From Anaerolineales bacterium (GTDB taxonomy: Bacteria; Chloroflexota; Anaerolineae; Anaerolineales; UBA6663), in assembly GCA_020850595.1 (NCBI GenBank), contig JADZEK010000050.1:1-64000 (forward strand): 64,000 nt of DNA. The letters are read 5' to 3'. The translations under genes were made by a program, and so were the position numbers. Below are positions 23,622 through 30,682 of this stretch, in pieces. Position 1 is the first letter of the stretch. Each line of letters opens with the position of its first letter. Under the pieces are notes generated by a model that had not been told where the DNA came from, searched no databases, and was given only the letters and a program-made list of their open reading frames with translations.

Positions 23622-24911
23622 ATGAACCGTTCTCGCCTGCTGTCCATTGTTATCGCACTGGCGCTCGTGGCGGCCGCCCTGGCGGGCGCCTGGGCGGTAC
23701 TCCGCCCGGCCGGCCCGCCGCTGGTGGCCGCCGCGCTCGACCGGCCCGCCCTCAGCCCCAACGCCGACGGCGACGACGACGTGGCCCACCTCAGCTATAC
23801 CCTGCGCCGCCCCGCCTCGGTCTCCATCTATTTTCAAGACGCGGCCGAGCAGCGCTTCTACTTCCGGCAGGACAAGGCCCGCGACGCCGGGGAGTACCAG
23901 GTGGAGTTTGCCGGCGTGGTGGACGCCTTTAGCCTGCCGACCGATAACTTCGCGGACTTCAGCGGCCGGGTGCTGCGCCGCGGGCTGCCCAACGGCCAGT
24001 ACACGTGGCACGTCGCCGCCACCGATGCCGCGGGGGCGACCAACGAACTCAGTGGCGCGCTGACCATCTCAGGGGCCGATGCGGCGCTGCCACTCATCGT
24101 CAACTTCGGCGTCAGCCCCACGCTGTTCAGCCCCAACCGTGACGGCATTGACGACCGCGCCACCATCACCCTGGCGCTCACCAAAGACATTGCGCCCGAT
24201 GGTCTGCGCGTCTACCTGATCGCGCCCGACGGCACGCAACTCTCCATCGAAGAGCAACCCGGCAACCGCCAACCCGGCCAGGCCGGCCTGCACAGCTTCG
24301 ACTATGACGCCGGCATAGACCAGGGCCTGACCCCGCCGGCCGACGGCGCCTACACGGTGCTGGCCGAGGCTGAAGACGCGCTCGGCCAGCGCGTGCAGGT
24401 GACGACGCAGCTGGCCATTGCCCACGGCGGCCTGCCGCGGGCCGAGATCGTGCTGGGCGAAGTGCGTTGGTCCGCGTCCAGCGTCGTCGTCGGCCATTTC
24501 TTGACCTTCACGCTGGTCGTCGAAAACTACGGCACCGCCCCGCTGCGCACCACCGGCCCCGCGCCGGGCTACGTCTACGCCTCCATGCTCACCAATTCCA
24601 ACGCCCTGGGGGCATACGAGGAATCGGGCGCGTGGCGCATCGGCCTGATGTGCCAGACCTGCAAGAGCGACTACCCCTGGCGCTGGGCGCTCGGCTCGCC
24701 CGAGAGCCTAACCCTCATCCGCGACTCGAACGACCGGCCGCAGTACTACCTGATGCCCGGCCAAACGGCCGTGGTCACCGGCGGGGTCGCGCTTGATGAA
24801 GTTGTGCCCAGTCTCAATCCGCAGTATTTTTGGGCCGGCCTGATCCATGAGAACGTGGCCGTCGTCAACAACCGCATCGGCCAGAATCTCGTGACGATTC
24901 TGGCTCCGTAA
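23622..24911 (+). CDS. Secreted protein with two SPNxDG-type beta domains
   Basis: 429 residues. An N-terminal signal/anchor helix (LLSIVIALALVAAALAGAWAV) is followed by two similar domains that each open with the same calcium-binding-like motif: ALSPNADGDDDV (about residues 44-55) and LFSPNRDGIDDR (about 168-179). This motif is seen in FlgD-Ig-like and CHU-type C-terminal surface domains. A third part (about 280-429) contains a Cys pair (MCQTCKSDYPW) and no recognised catalytic motif. The protein is probably extracellular. It may work with the downstream glycosyltransferases only by chance of position; a 36-base gap separates it from them. Confidence 0.8.
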   Translation: MNRSRLLSIVIALALVAAALAGAWAVLRPAGPPLVAAALDRPALSPNADGDDDVAHLSYTLRRPASVSIYFQDAAEQRFYFRQDKARDAGEYQVEFAGVVDAFSLPTDNFADFSGRVLRRGLPNGQYTWHVAATDAAGATNELSGALTISGADAALPLIVNFGVSPTLFSPNRDGIDDRATITLALTKDIAPDGLRVYLIAPDGTQLSIEEQPGNRQPGQAGLHSFDYDAGIDQGLTPPADGAYTVLAEAEDALGQRVQVTTQLAIAHGGLPRAEIVLGEVRWSASSVVVGHFLTFTLVVENYGTAPLRTTGPAPGYVYASMLTNSNALGAYEESGAWRIGLMCQTCKSDYPWRWALGSPESLTLIRDSNDRPQYYLMPGQTAVVTGGVALDEVVPSLNPQYFWAGLIHENVAVVNNRIGQNLVTILAP

Positions 24912-24947
24912 GCGCAAGCAGCGCCTGCCGCCGCCCGAGAGACCCGT

Positions 24948-25913
24948 ATGGACCTCGGCCTCGTCATCGTCAACTGGAATGTGCGCGACCTGCTGGCCGC
25001 CTGCCTGGACTCGGTCTACCTCGACCTGGCCCAGAGCAGCAGCGACATCTCGGCGGTGGTCTGCGTGGTAGACAACGGCTCGCAGGACGGCTCGGCCGCC
25101 ATGCTCCGCAAGCAGTTCCCGCGCACGCTGCTGATCGAGGCCGAAAACCGCGGCATGGGCGCGGGCAACAACCTCGGTTGGCAGGCCCTCCAGGCCCAGG
25201 TTGACCCGGCGGCCTTCCTGATCCTCAACCCCGATACGCTCGTGCGCCCCGGCGCGCTGCGCCAGTTGGTGAGCTTCTTGCGCGCCCACCCGCGCGCCGG
25301 GGTGGCCGCTCCCAAGCTGGTCAATCCCGACGGGTCGCTCCAGCACACCGCCTTCCATTTCCCCGGCTTGACCCAGGCGGCGCTCGACCTGTTCCCGCTG
25401 CCCGGCCGCCTGGCTCGCCTGATGAACTCGCCCCTCAACGGCCGCTATCCTGCCTTCCGTTACTCGGGCGGGCCGTTCCGCGTGGACCACACGCTTGGCG
25501 CCGCTTTCGCTGTGCGCGCCGCCGCCGCACGCGAAGTGGGCCTGTTCGATGAGACGTTTCACATGTACTGCGAGGAGATTGATTGGCACTGGCGTCTGGC
25601 CCGCGCCGGGTGGGAGCGCTGGGTGGTGCCCGCCGCCGAGGTGATGCATTACGGCGGCCAGAGCACCGCGCAGATCAAGCTCGACGCGCTGCGCAAGCTG
25701 TGGATCAGCCGCCGCCGCCTGTACTACCGCTATCACAACCCGGCCCTCAACGCGGTGCTGAGCGTCTTGGTGCAAACCGCCATGCGCCGCCGCATCCGCG
25801 CGAATTTTCGCGCCAGCCAGCGCGGGCGCCTGGCCGCCGCCGACCGCGCCGAGCAGAACCTGGCCCTGACGGACATCATCCAGGTCTGGCAGCGCCGCCG
25901 CCCGCCGGTTTAG
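24948..25913 (+). CDS. GT2 family glycosyltransferase (rhamnosyltransferase-like)
   Basis: 321 residues. GT-A fold: MDLGLVIVNWNVRDLL at the N terminus, VVDNGSQDGSA (about 39-49), ENRGMGAGNN and the metal/nucleotide-binding ILNPDT (about 86-91), then the acceptor-side motif FDETFHMYCEEIDWHWR. This set is typical of the WcaA/WbbL-like rhamnosyltransferase group that builds cell-surface glycans from NDP-sugars in the cytoplasm. No membrane helix is seen. It is followed by a second GT2 gene 27 bases later. The sugar specificity cannot be assigned. Confidence 0.9.
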   Translation: MDLGLVIVNWNVRDLLAACLDSVYLDLAQSSSDISAVVCVVDNGSQDGSAAMLRKQFPRTLLIEAENRGMGAGNNLGWQALQAQVDPAAFLILNPDTLVRPGALRQLVSFLRAHPRAGVAAPKLVNPDGSLQHTAFHFPGLTQAALDLFPLPGRLARLMNSPLNGRYPAFRYSGGPFRVDHTLGAAFAVRAAAAREVGLFDETFHMYCEEIDWHWRLARAGWERWVVPAAEVMHYGGQSTAQIKLDALRKLWISRRRLYYRYHNPALNAVLSVLVQTAMRRRIRANFRASQRGRLAAADRAEQNLALTDIIQVWQRRRPPV

Positions 25914-25931
25914 GGCGGGCGACAGCCCGCC
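25914..25931. repeat. Hairpin between the two GT2 genes
   Basis: GGCGGGC (25914-25920) and GCCCGCC (25925-25931) form a 7-bp GC stem with a four-base loop, immediately after the stop codon of the first GT2 gene and 9 bases before the second start. It is REP-like in form but no further copy was found by eye. Confidence 0.4.
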
Positions 25932-25940
25932 GCGCCCGCT

Positions 25941-26708
25941 ATGCCGCCCAGCCTGACTGCCATCGTCCTCACCTACAACGAGGCGCGGCACCTGCCCGAT
26001 TGCCTGGCCTCCCTGGCCTGGGCACCGGCCGTGCTCGTCTTCGACTCCTTCAGCACGGACGCCACTGTCGCGCTCGCCGAGGCGGGGGGCGCGACGGTCC
26101 TTCAGCGCCGGTTTGACAATTACGCCGGGCAGCGCGACGCCGCCCTGGCCGCGGTTGACAGCGAGTGGGTGCTCTTCGTGGACGCCGACGAGCGCGTGCC
26201 CCCCGCCCTGGCTGCGGAAATACTGGGGGTACTGGGCCAACCCACGCCCGGCTGGTGGCTGCCGCGCCATAACTATCTGTTCGGGCGGCTCACCCTGCAC
26301 GCCGGTTGGTATCCCGATTACCAACTGCGCCTGGTGCGCCGCGCCCTGGCCCGCTACGACGCGGCGCGCCCGGTGCACGAGCTAATCGTGCTCGACAGCC
26401 CCGTGCCCACGGGCCGCCTGACTCACCCGCTGACCCATCTGAATTATGACGGCGTGCCGGAGTTCGTCGCCAAGCAGCGCGCCTACGCCCGCTATGACGC
26501 CGGGCGGCTCCTGGCCGAGGGCCGCCGCGCCCGCCCGCACAACTTCGTCCTGCAGCCGCTGCGCCAGTTTTATTGGCGCTTCGTCACGCTGGGCGGCTGG
26601 CGCGCGGGCTTCCACGGCCTGCGCCTCAGCCTGCTCATGGCCTACTTCGAGCTGCAAACATACCGCGAGTTGGCCCGCCTCCAATCTGCTTCGCCGCCTA
26701 CGCCTTAA
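25941..26708 (+). CDS. GT2 family glycosyltransferase (WaaE/KdtX-like)
   Basis: 255 residues. The N-terminal LTAIVLTYNEARHLPDCLASL, the VFDSFSTDAT segment and the DxD motif in LFVDADERVP identify a GT-A family 2 enzyme; the block YPDYQLRLVRR ... PVHE matches the lipopolysaccharide-core glucosyltransferase (WaaE/KdtX) group. It uses an NDP-sugar in the cytoplasm; the acceptor is unknown. The C-terminal part has two amphipathic or weakly hydrophobic stretches that could contact the membrane. It is co-directional with and close to the upstream GT2 gene, so they probably form an operon. Confidence 0.88.
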   Translation: MPPSLTAIVLTYNEARHLPDCLASLAWAPAVLVFDSFSTDATVALAEAGGATVLQRRFDNYAGQRDAALAAVDSEWVLFVDADERVPPALAAEILGVLGQPTPGWWLPRHNYLFGRLTLHAGWYPDYQLRLVRRALARYDAARPVHELIVLDSPVPTGRLTHPLTHLNYDGVPEFVAKQRAYARYDAGRLLAEGRRARPHNFVLQPLRQFYWRFVTLGGWRAGFHGLRLSLLMAYFELQTYRELARLQSASPPTP

Positions 26709-26710
26709 AC

Positions 26711-26732
26711 AAAAAAGCGGCGCGCTCGCCGC
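26711..26732 (-). terminator. Intrinsic terminator on the minus strand, antisense side
   Basis: On the minus strand GCGGCG-AGCG-CGCCGC is followed at once by TTTTTTG. A minus-strand transcript running on past the phosphatase gene (27376-27858) and antisense through the HNH gene would end here. On the plus strand the A-run precedes the stem, so it may weakly serve the GT2 gene that ends at 26708. Confidence 0.6.
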
Positions 26733-26740
26733 CATTGAGT

Positions 26741-26815
26741 CCCCCCCCCAGGCCGCCTCTCACCTCCAACCTTTCACTTCTCCCCTCTTCCTCTCACCAA
26801 TTTCTCTTTCTCAAT
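26741..26815. repeat. Poly-C run and degenerate heptad tract, second locus
   Basis: A run of about nine C residues is followed by a pyrimidine tract with 7-bp spacing: CGCCTCT, CACCTCC, AACCTTT, CACTTCT, CCCCTCT, then more degenerate units. It resembles the right arm of the repeat at 10015-10153. It lies in the 151-base gap before the HNH gene and runs up to its promoter. Confidence 0.6.
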
Positions 26816-26827
26816 TCGCCCGTTCAG

Positions 26828-26836
26828 TGCTAGAAT
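26828..26836 (+). promoter_or_regulatory. Extended -10 promoter of the HNH gene
   Basis: TGC-TAGAAT at 26828-26836, 23 bases before the ATG at 26860. The -35 position holds TTCTCA, a poor match, as is common for extended -10 promoters. Confidence 0.5.
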
Positions 26837-26859
26837 TCACGGCGTTGAGTGAATACCGT

Positions 26860-27363
26860 ATGAATGAACCGGTATTAGTGCTAAACGCCAATTTCGAGCC
26901 GCTCAATGTCTGCGATACCCGCCGCGCGCTGGGCCTGATCATCACCGGCAAGGCCGAGATGGTCGCCAACGGCCGCGGGTACGTGCACACAGCGCGGCAA
27001 AATTACCCCTGCCCCTCTGTCATCCGCCTGGAGAGCATGGTGCGGCGGCCGCGCCCCCGCGTCAAGCTAACCAAGCGCGAGATCTTCCGGCGCGACAATT
27101 ACACCTGTCAATACTGCGGCCGGCAGGTCACCCACCTGACTATTGACCACGTTGAGCCGCGCCACCGCGGCGGCGGGCACAGTTGGAACAACCTCGTCGC
27201 GGCTTGCCAACAGTGCAACCGGCACAAAGGCGGGCGTTCGGCCATTGAAGCCAACATGCACCTGCGCCGCAACCCGGCCGAGCCGGCCGCCACGGCCGCC
27301 TACTTGTTCGGCCGTCACCTCTCCGACAACGCCGACTGGGCCAAGTACATAGACGGCTGGTAA
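26860..27363 (+). CDS. HNH endonuclease family protein
   Basis: 167 residues. The C-terminal half carries a zinc-stabilised HNH (beta-beta-alpha-metal) domain: CxxC at Cys83/Cys86 (YTCQYCG), the catalytic-site IDHVEPRHRGG with Asp96-His97, the central Asn in SWNN, and the second CxxC at Cys116/Cys119 (CQQCNRHK). The N-terminal part (VLVLNANFEPLNVCDTRRAL) is the region found in stand-alone HNH proteins widely conserved in Chloroflexota, Actinobacteria and Cyanobacteria. The cellular role is unknown. The ATG at 26860 gives the family-like N terminus. It is convergent with the phosphatase gene, with 12 bases between stop codons. Confidence 0.9.
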   Translation: MNEPVLVLNANFEPLNVCDTRRALGLIITGKAEMVANGRGYVHTARQNYPCPSVIRLESMVRRPRPRVKLTKREIFRRDNYTCQYCGRQVTHLTIDHVEPRHRGGGHSWNNLVAACQQCNRHKGGRSAIEANMHLRRNPAEPAATAAYLFGRHLSDNADWAKYIDGW

Positions 27364-27375
27364 GCCGAGCAGTGA

Positions 27376-27858
27376 TTAGCCGGCTCTTAAGTTGGCCGGC
27401 CCCAGCCGCGCTGCCAGGCGCGGCCCGGCGCGTTCCACCAGATCGCGCAACTCGGCCACCATCTCCTCATATCCGCGCCGCGGCCCGCCATACGGGTCGG
27501 CCACATCATAGTTGTAGCCCGCCACGCTGCTGAAGGGCACAATCCGGTCGGCCAGCCGCGGGAATTCGGCTCGCAGCGCCTCGCACTGCGAGCGGGTCAT
27601 GCACAGCACCACGTCGGCCTCGGCTACCAGGTTGCCATCTACCCGGCGGGACTGGTGCTCGCCCAGATCAAGCCCCTGCGCGGCCAGCACCTCGCGCGAG
27701 TAGGTGGAGGCGGGCGCCCCCGCTTCGGCCCACGTCCCGGCTGAGCGCACGCGCCATTCGCCGGGCAGCCCCTGCCGCCGCACCCAATCGGCGAACAGCG
27801 CCGCCGCCGCCGGCGACCGGCAGATGTTGGCCGTGCAGACAAACAAGACGGTTGGCAT
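27376..27858 (-). CDS. Low-molecular-weight protein tyrosine phosphatase
   Basis: 160 residues. The signature loop CTANICRS starts at Cys8 (Cys8-x5-Arg14) at the extreme N terminus, and the general-acid Asp121 lies in VADPYGGP. In YwlE-type arginine phosphatases the loop residue at position 12 is Thr; here it is Ile, as in true tyrosine phosphatases, so tyrosine specificity is favoured. Such enzymes often regulate polysaccharide synthesis through bacterial tyrosine kinases; no such kinase gene is in the window. Its start lies two bases after the stop of the upstream nucleotidyltransferase-like gene, so the pair is cotranscribed. Confidence 0.9.
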   Translation of the reverse strand: MPTVLFVCTANICRSPAAAALFADWVRRQGLPGEWRVRSAGTWAEAGAPASTYSREVLAAQGLDLGEHQSRRVDGNLVAEADVVLCMTRSQCEALRAEFPRLADRIVPFSSVAGYNYDVADPYGGPRRGYEEMVAELRDLVERAGPRLAARLGPANLRAG

Positions 27859-27860
27859 CC

Positions 27861-29003
27861 TCAGCCCTCACGCGGTTCATCGGGCGGGGTCAGGCGTCCG
27901 GCGTGGGCCGCCTCGACCAGCCCATATAGGTCGCCCGCCACCACGCCGTGCCCGCCCAGCACCACCGGCAGCGGCGCGGCCAGTGCGGCCTCGGTCAAGG
28001 CCCGCAGGAATGGGTCGGCCACCTCATCGGGCCGGCCCAGGTCGGAGGCGTAGCGGTCGGCCGCCGACGGCCAGGCCCCGGCGTGCGCTAGCGCCACGCG
28101 AGTGTCAAAGAACACGGCCGCCGTCAGGGTGCTCAGTTCGGCGAAGAAGGCGCGCGGCCCCAGCCGCAGCAACTGAGCGCCGACGAGCGATTTTACCTGA
28201 CCGGCCGCCAGCCGGCCACTGGCCGACATGCCGCGCTCTTCCGCGAATACGCGCAGCCAGGCCTGTGTGTTGGCCTCCACGTGGGCCCATACGCCCGACG
28301 CCACCCGCCCGATCAGGGCTGCCTGCCCGCCCGGCCGGAACAACTCACGCCCCGCGGCATACCAGCGCCCCAGGTCATGCGGGTTGGCTCGCAGGTAGGC
28401 GCTCAGCGCCGGGCCGGCCCCGCCGTGCAGCGCCAGCAGGAGCGCATCGGCGGGTGTGTCTACGTCCAACCGGGTTGCCGCGCTGGGGGGCAGCGCGGTC
28501 ACGCGCACGCCCGCTTCCGTCTTGAGCACCCAGCCCAGCGCGTTGTCGGTGGGCAGGCGGTCGGGCCGCGCCGCCACCGCCGCCGCGCAGTTGCCGACCA
28601 GCCAGTCGGTTGAGTGCAGATTGTTCACCACGGCGCGCGGCCCGTCGGCGGCCGTGACCGTCGTTAGCGCCTCGGTTAGCGTCGCGGCGGGCAGCAGCGG
28701 CACACTGCCGGCCCCCAGGTATAGGTGCGCCCGGCCGGGGTAACGCGCCAGCAGGCCGGCCAGCCGCGCGCCAAACTGGAAGCGTTCTCCCGGTTTGTCC
28801 ACGTCCCACGTCACGGGCCAATCGGCGTGCGCGGCCGCCAGCGCCGCTTCAGAGGTCGCCAGCACCACGCGCTCGGCCCCGGCTGCCAGGGCCAGGCGCG
28901 CGGCGTCTAGCGCGGCCGCGTGGCGCGCGCCGGCCACCCACGCCGCGGCGGGCGAGGCGCCTTCCGGCCCAAGCAAGATCAGCGCGGTGATGGCGTTCGA
29001 CAT
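27861..29003 (-). CDS. Nucleotidyltransferase-like (GT-A fold) protein, function unknown
   Basis: 380 residues. The N terminus MSNAITALILLGPEG, a later segment GRAHLYLGAGSVPLLPA and a C-terminal VNNLHSTDWLVGNC ... RLDVDTPADALLLAL resemble the MobA/CofC type of NTP transferases, but no classic GxxxRxG...K signature is obvious, so the call is tentative. The last third (VVLGGHGVVAGDLYGLVE) is of unknown nature. I chose the ATG at 29003; the frame is open to 29057 but that stretch is the palindrome and not coding-like. There is no clear Shine-Dalgarno: the palindrome ends five bases before the ATG. Confidence 0.6.
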   Translation of the reverse strand: MSNAITALILLGPEGASPAAAWVAGARHAAALDAARLALAAGAERVVLATSEAALAAAHADWPVTWDVDKPGERFQFGARLAGLLARYPGRAHLYLGAGSVPLLPAATLTEALTTVTAADGPRAVVNNLHSTDWLVGNCAAAVAARPDRLPTDNALGWVLKTEAGVRVTALPPSAATRLDVDTPADALLLALHGGAGPALSAYLRANPHDLGRWYAAGRELFRPGGQAALIGRVASGVWAHVEANTQAWLRVFAEERGMSASGRLAAGQVKSLVGAQLLRLGPRAFFAELSTLTAAVFFDTRVALAHAGAWPSAADRYASDLGRPDEVADPFLRALTEAALAAPLPVVLGGHGVVAGDLYGLVEAAHAGRLTPPDEPREG

Positions 29004-29008
29004 ATATG

Positions 29009-29048
29009 GCACGGTGGGGAACGGCCGGCCGGCCGTTCCCCACCGTGC
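29009..29048. repeat. Perfect 40-bp palindrome
   Basis: Bases 29009-29028 (GCACGGTGGGGAACGGCCGG) and 29029-29048 are exact reverse complements with no spacer. It lies between hpf and the nucleotidyltransferase-like gene, ending five bases before the latter's ATG. As RNA it would form a hairpin of close to 20 bp; as DNA it could extrude a cruciform. No U-run follows on the minus strand (CATATATG follows), so it is not a standard terminator. Confidence 0.9.
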
Positions 29049-29060
29049 AGCCTCCAATCC

Positions 29061-29083
29061 GTCTCAGTCAGTCTCAGTCAGTC
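29061..29083. repeat. Short tandem repeat
   Basis: Two exact copies of the 10-mer GTCTCAGTCA followed by GTC, in the same spacer as the 40-bp palindrome. Confidence 0.7.
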
Positions 29084-29087
29084 GGAA

Positions 29088-29103
29088 GGGCCGGCGCCGG
29101 CCC
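29088..29103. repeat. 16-bp palindrome just after hpf
   Basis: GGGCCGGCGCCGGCCC is self-complementary over its entire length and begins four bases after the hpf stop codon (minus strand). TTCC follows on that strand, so it may act as a weak terminator or RNA-end stabiliser for hpf. Confidence 0.5.
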
Positions 29104-29107
29104 GGCC

Positions 29108-29692
29108 TTAGCCGATCTCTGGCTCGATCAGGCCGTAGTTGCCGTCGTTGCGCCGGTAGAGGACGTTGATGCGGTTGGTGTCCGCATTGTAGAACACAAA
29201 GAAGCTGGTGTGCCCCAGCAGCTGCATTTGCTCCAGGGCCTCTTCCTCGTTCATCGGCGTCATGGCGAAGCGCTTGCGGCGCACCACCACGCCCGCCGGT
29301 TCGGCGGCTTCGGCCGGTTCGGCCTCGTCTTCCTCTTCCATCTCGGCGACCGCCACCGCTTCCAGCCCGCCATCGGCGCTGCGGTTGAGCCAGCGCTTGC
29401 CCTTGTAGCGCCTGATCTGGCGCTGCATCTTGTCCAGCACCGCGTCCACCGCGGCGTATGGCTCGGCGCTGCGCTCCTCGGCGCGCAGCACCACCCCGCG
29501 CATGTGCACCGTCAACTGCGCCACCCACCGATCCATGGCCGACCGGGCGCTGCGCGCCTCCGCCACGTCCACGCGCGCCTCGGTCAGACTTGGCAGGTAG
29601 CGATCGAGCCGGCTGACCTTCTTCTCGATATACTCTTGCAAACTGCCCGATATATTAGTATCGCGGGCGAAGATCTGGACTGCGACCGTCAT
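29108..29692 (-). CDS. hpf: Ribosome hibernation promoting factor, long form
   Basis: 194 residues. The N-terminal S30AE domain (about 1-100: MTVAVQIFARDTNISGSLQEYI ... LDRYLPSLTEARVDVAEAR) binds the 30S decoding region. An acidic Glu/Ala linker (about 118-133) leads to the C-terminal dimerisation domain (about 138-194: VVRRKRFAMTPMNEEEALEQMQLLGHTSFFVF ... NDGNYGLIEPEI), which in long HPF drives 100S ribosome dimers. The ATG at 29692 has GGGGAGG 5 bases upstream. A hairpin (29714-29742) lies in the leader between comF and this gene. Two palindromes follow the gene. Confidence 0.93.
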   Translation of the reverse strand: MTVAVQIFARDTNISGSLQEYIEKKVSRLDRYLPSLTEARVDVAEARSARSAMDRWVAQLTVHMRGVVLRAEERSAEPYAAVDAVLDKMQRQIRRYKGKRWLNRSADGGLEAVAVAEMEEEDEAEPAEAAEPAGVVVRRKRFAMTPMNEEEALEQMQLLGHTSFFVFYNADTNRINVLYRRNDGNYGLIEPEIG

Positions 29693-29713
29693 GGTTACCT
29701 CCCCGAGTGTGAG

Positions 29714-29742
29714 GCCCGGCGCTCGGTCACGCGGCGCCGGGC
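29714..29742 (-). promoter_or_regulatory. Hairpin in the hpf leader
   Basis: GCCCGGCGC (29714-29722) and GCGCCGGGC (29734-29742) form a 9-bp stem with an 11-base loop, between the comF stop and the hpf ribosome-binding site. No U-run follows. It may mark an RNA processing site or attenuator; this is inference. Confidence 0.4.
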
Positions 29743-29759
29743 GCTTCCGATAAGTGTGC

Positions 29760-30578
29760 CTACGCGGGAGCTGAGGACGGCGCGGCCCGGGCGCGGTCAC
29801 GCGCCCACAGCGCGCCCGAATACGGGGCGCGAGCCAGCGTCAGTCCCCAGACCGCTTGCGCTCCACCGGCCAAGAGCGCCGCTGCGCACGCCGCCAAGGT
29901 TGCGCCGGTCGTGCACACATCGTCCACCAAGAGAATGGTGCGGCCGGCCGGCGGGGAGCCTTCGACCGCGAAGGCCCCGGCCATGTTCGCGTGGCGCTGC
30001 TCGGCGTTAAGCCGCACCTGCGGCGGTGTGTGCCGCACCCGCCGCACGCCGCGGGTTGTAAACGGCAGCCCGCGCAGCTCGGCGAAGGCGCGCGCCAGCA
30101 GCGCCGCCTGGTTGTAGCCCCGCTCGGCCAGCCGCTCGGCCGAGAGCGGCACCGGCACGACCAGGCCGGCCGGCACGTCGGCCAGCGTGGCCGAACGCGC
30201 CAGGCGCTCGCCCAGCGTGTCGGCCAGGATGACATCATGCTTGTATTTGAAACGATGGAGCGCTTGTTGCAGCGGCCCCTGGAAGAACGCCGCCGAACGC
30301 AGCCCCGCCAGCGGCGCAATGGAGCGTCGGCCCCCCAGGCAGACGCGGCATGCCGGCCCGCTGCCGCGCAGCAGCGGGTAGCCGCAGAGCGCGCACAGCG
30401 GCCGGGCCAGGTCTTGGATTGTTGACTGACACGCGCTGCACAACCGCGCGCCCGGCCGACCGCAGCCGGCGCAGTGGGGGGGGAAAACGATGTCAACCCC
30501 GGCCCAGGCGAGCTGTCGCGCCCAGAAGCGCCACGGGCGGCGAATGGAAACTGGCCGGTTGGGCACAGCCATCGCCAT
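29760..30578 (-). CDS. comF: ComF-family amidophosphoribosyltransferase-like protein
   Basis: 272 residues. Two zinc-ribbon-like Cys pairs lie near the N terminus (CAGC / CSAC, then CALCG / CRVC). The phosphoribosyltransferase domain has the PRPP-binding loop ILLVDDVCTTGATL and the RGYNQAALLARAFAE block. ComF proteins are linked to DNA uptake and recombination in competent bacteria; the biochemical role is not settled. Here it follows the tad operon (104-base gap) and precedes hpf, an order seen in other bacteria for comF and hpf. The ATG at 30578 (second Met at 30572) was favoured because of GGTGAGG upstream. Confidence 0.88.
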   Translation of the reverse strand: MAMAVPNRPVSIRRPWRFWARQLAWAGVDIVFPPHCAGCGRPGARLCSACQSTIQDLARPLCALCGYPLLRGSGPACRVCLGGRRSIAPLAGLRSAAFFQGPLQQALHRFKYKHDVILADTLGERLARSATLADVPAGLVVPVPLSAERLAERGYNQAALLARAFAELRGLPFTTRGVRRVRHTPPQVRLNAEQRHANMAGAFAVEGSPPAGRTILLVDDVCTTGATLAACAAALLAGGAQAVWGLTLARAPYSGALWARDRARAAPSSAPA

Positions 30579-30682
30579 GCAGGACCTCACCTCGCTGGCC
30601 GGCGCGACCCGGTGCGCGGGTGGCTGCCGGCGCGGGTCGGCGGCGCGCTGGTTGGCGCGCCACCGCCTGAATCTATTTTACC

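Noticed and set aside
24708-26378. 556-residue minus-strand frame opposite the GT2 genes
   Set aside because: Rich in Gly/Arg/His/Gln without any motif, and both GT2 genes on the plus strand have full catalytic signatures.
29009-29048. The 40-bp palindrome as an intrinsic terminator of hpf
   Set aside because: No U-run follows the stem on the minus strand; the closer 16-bp palindrome (29088-29103) fits that place better.
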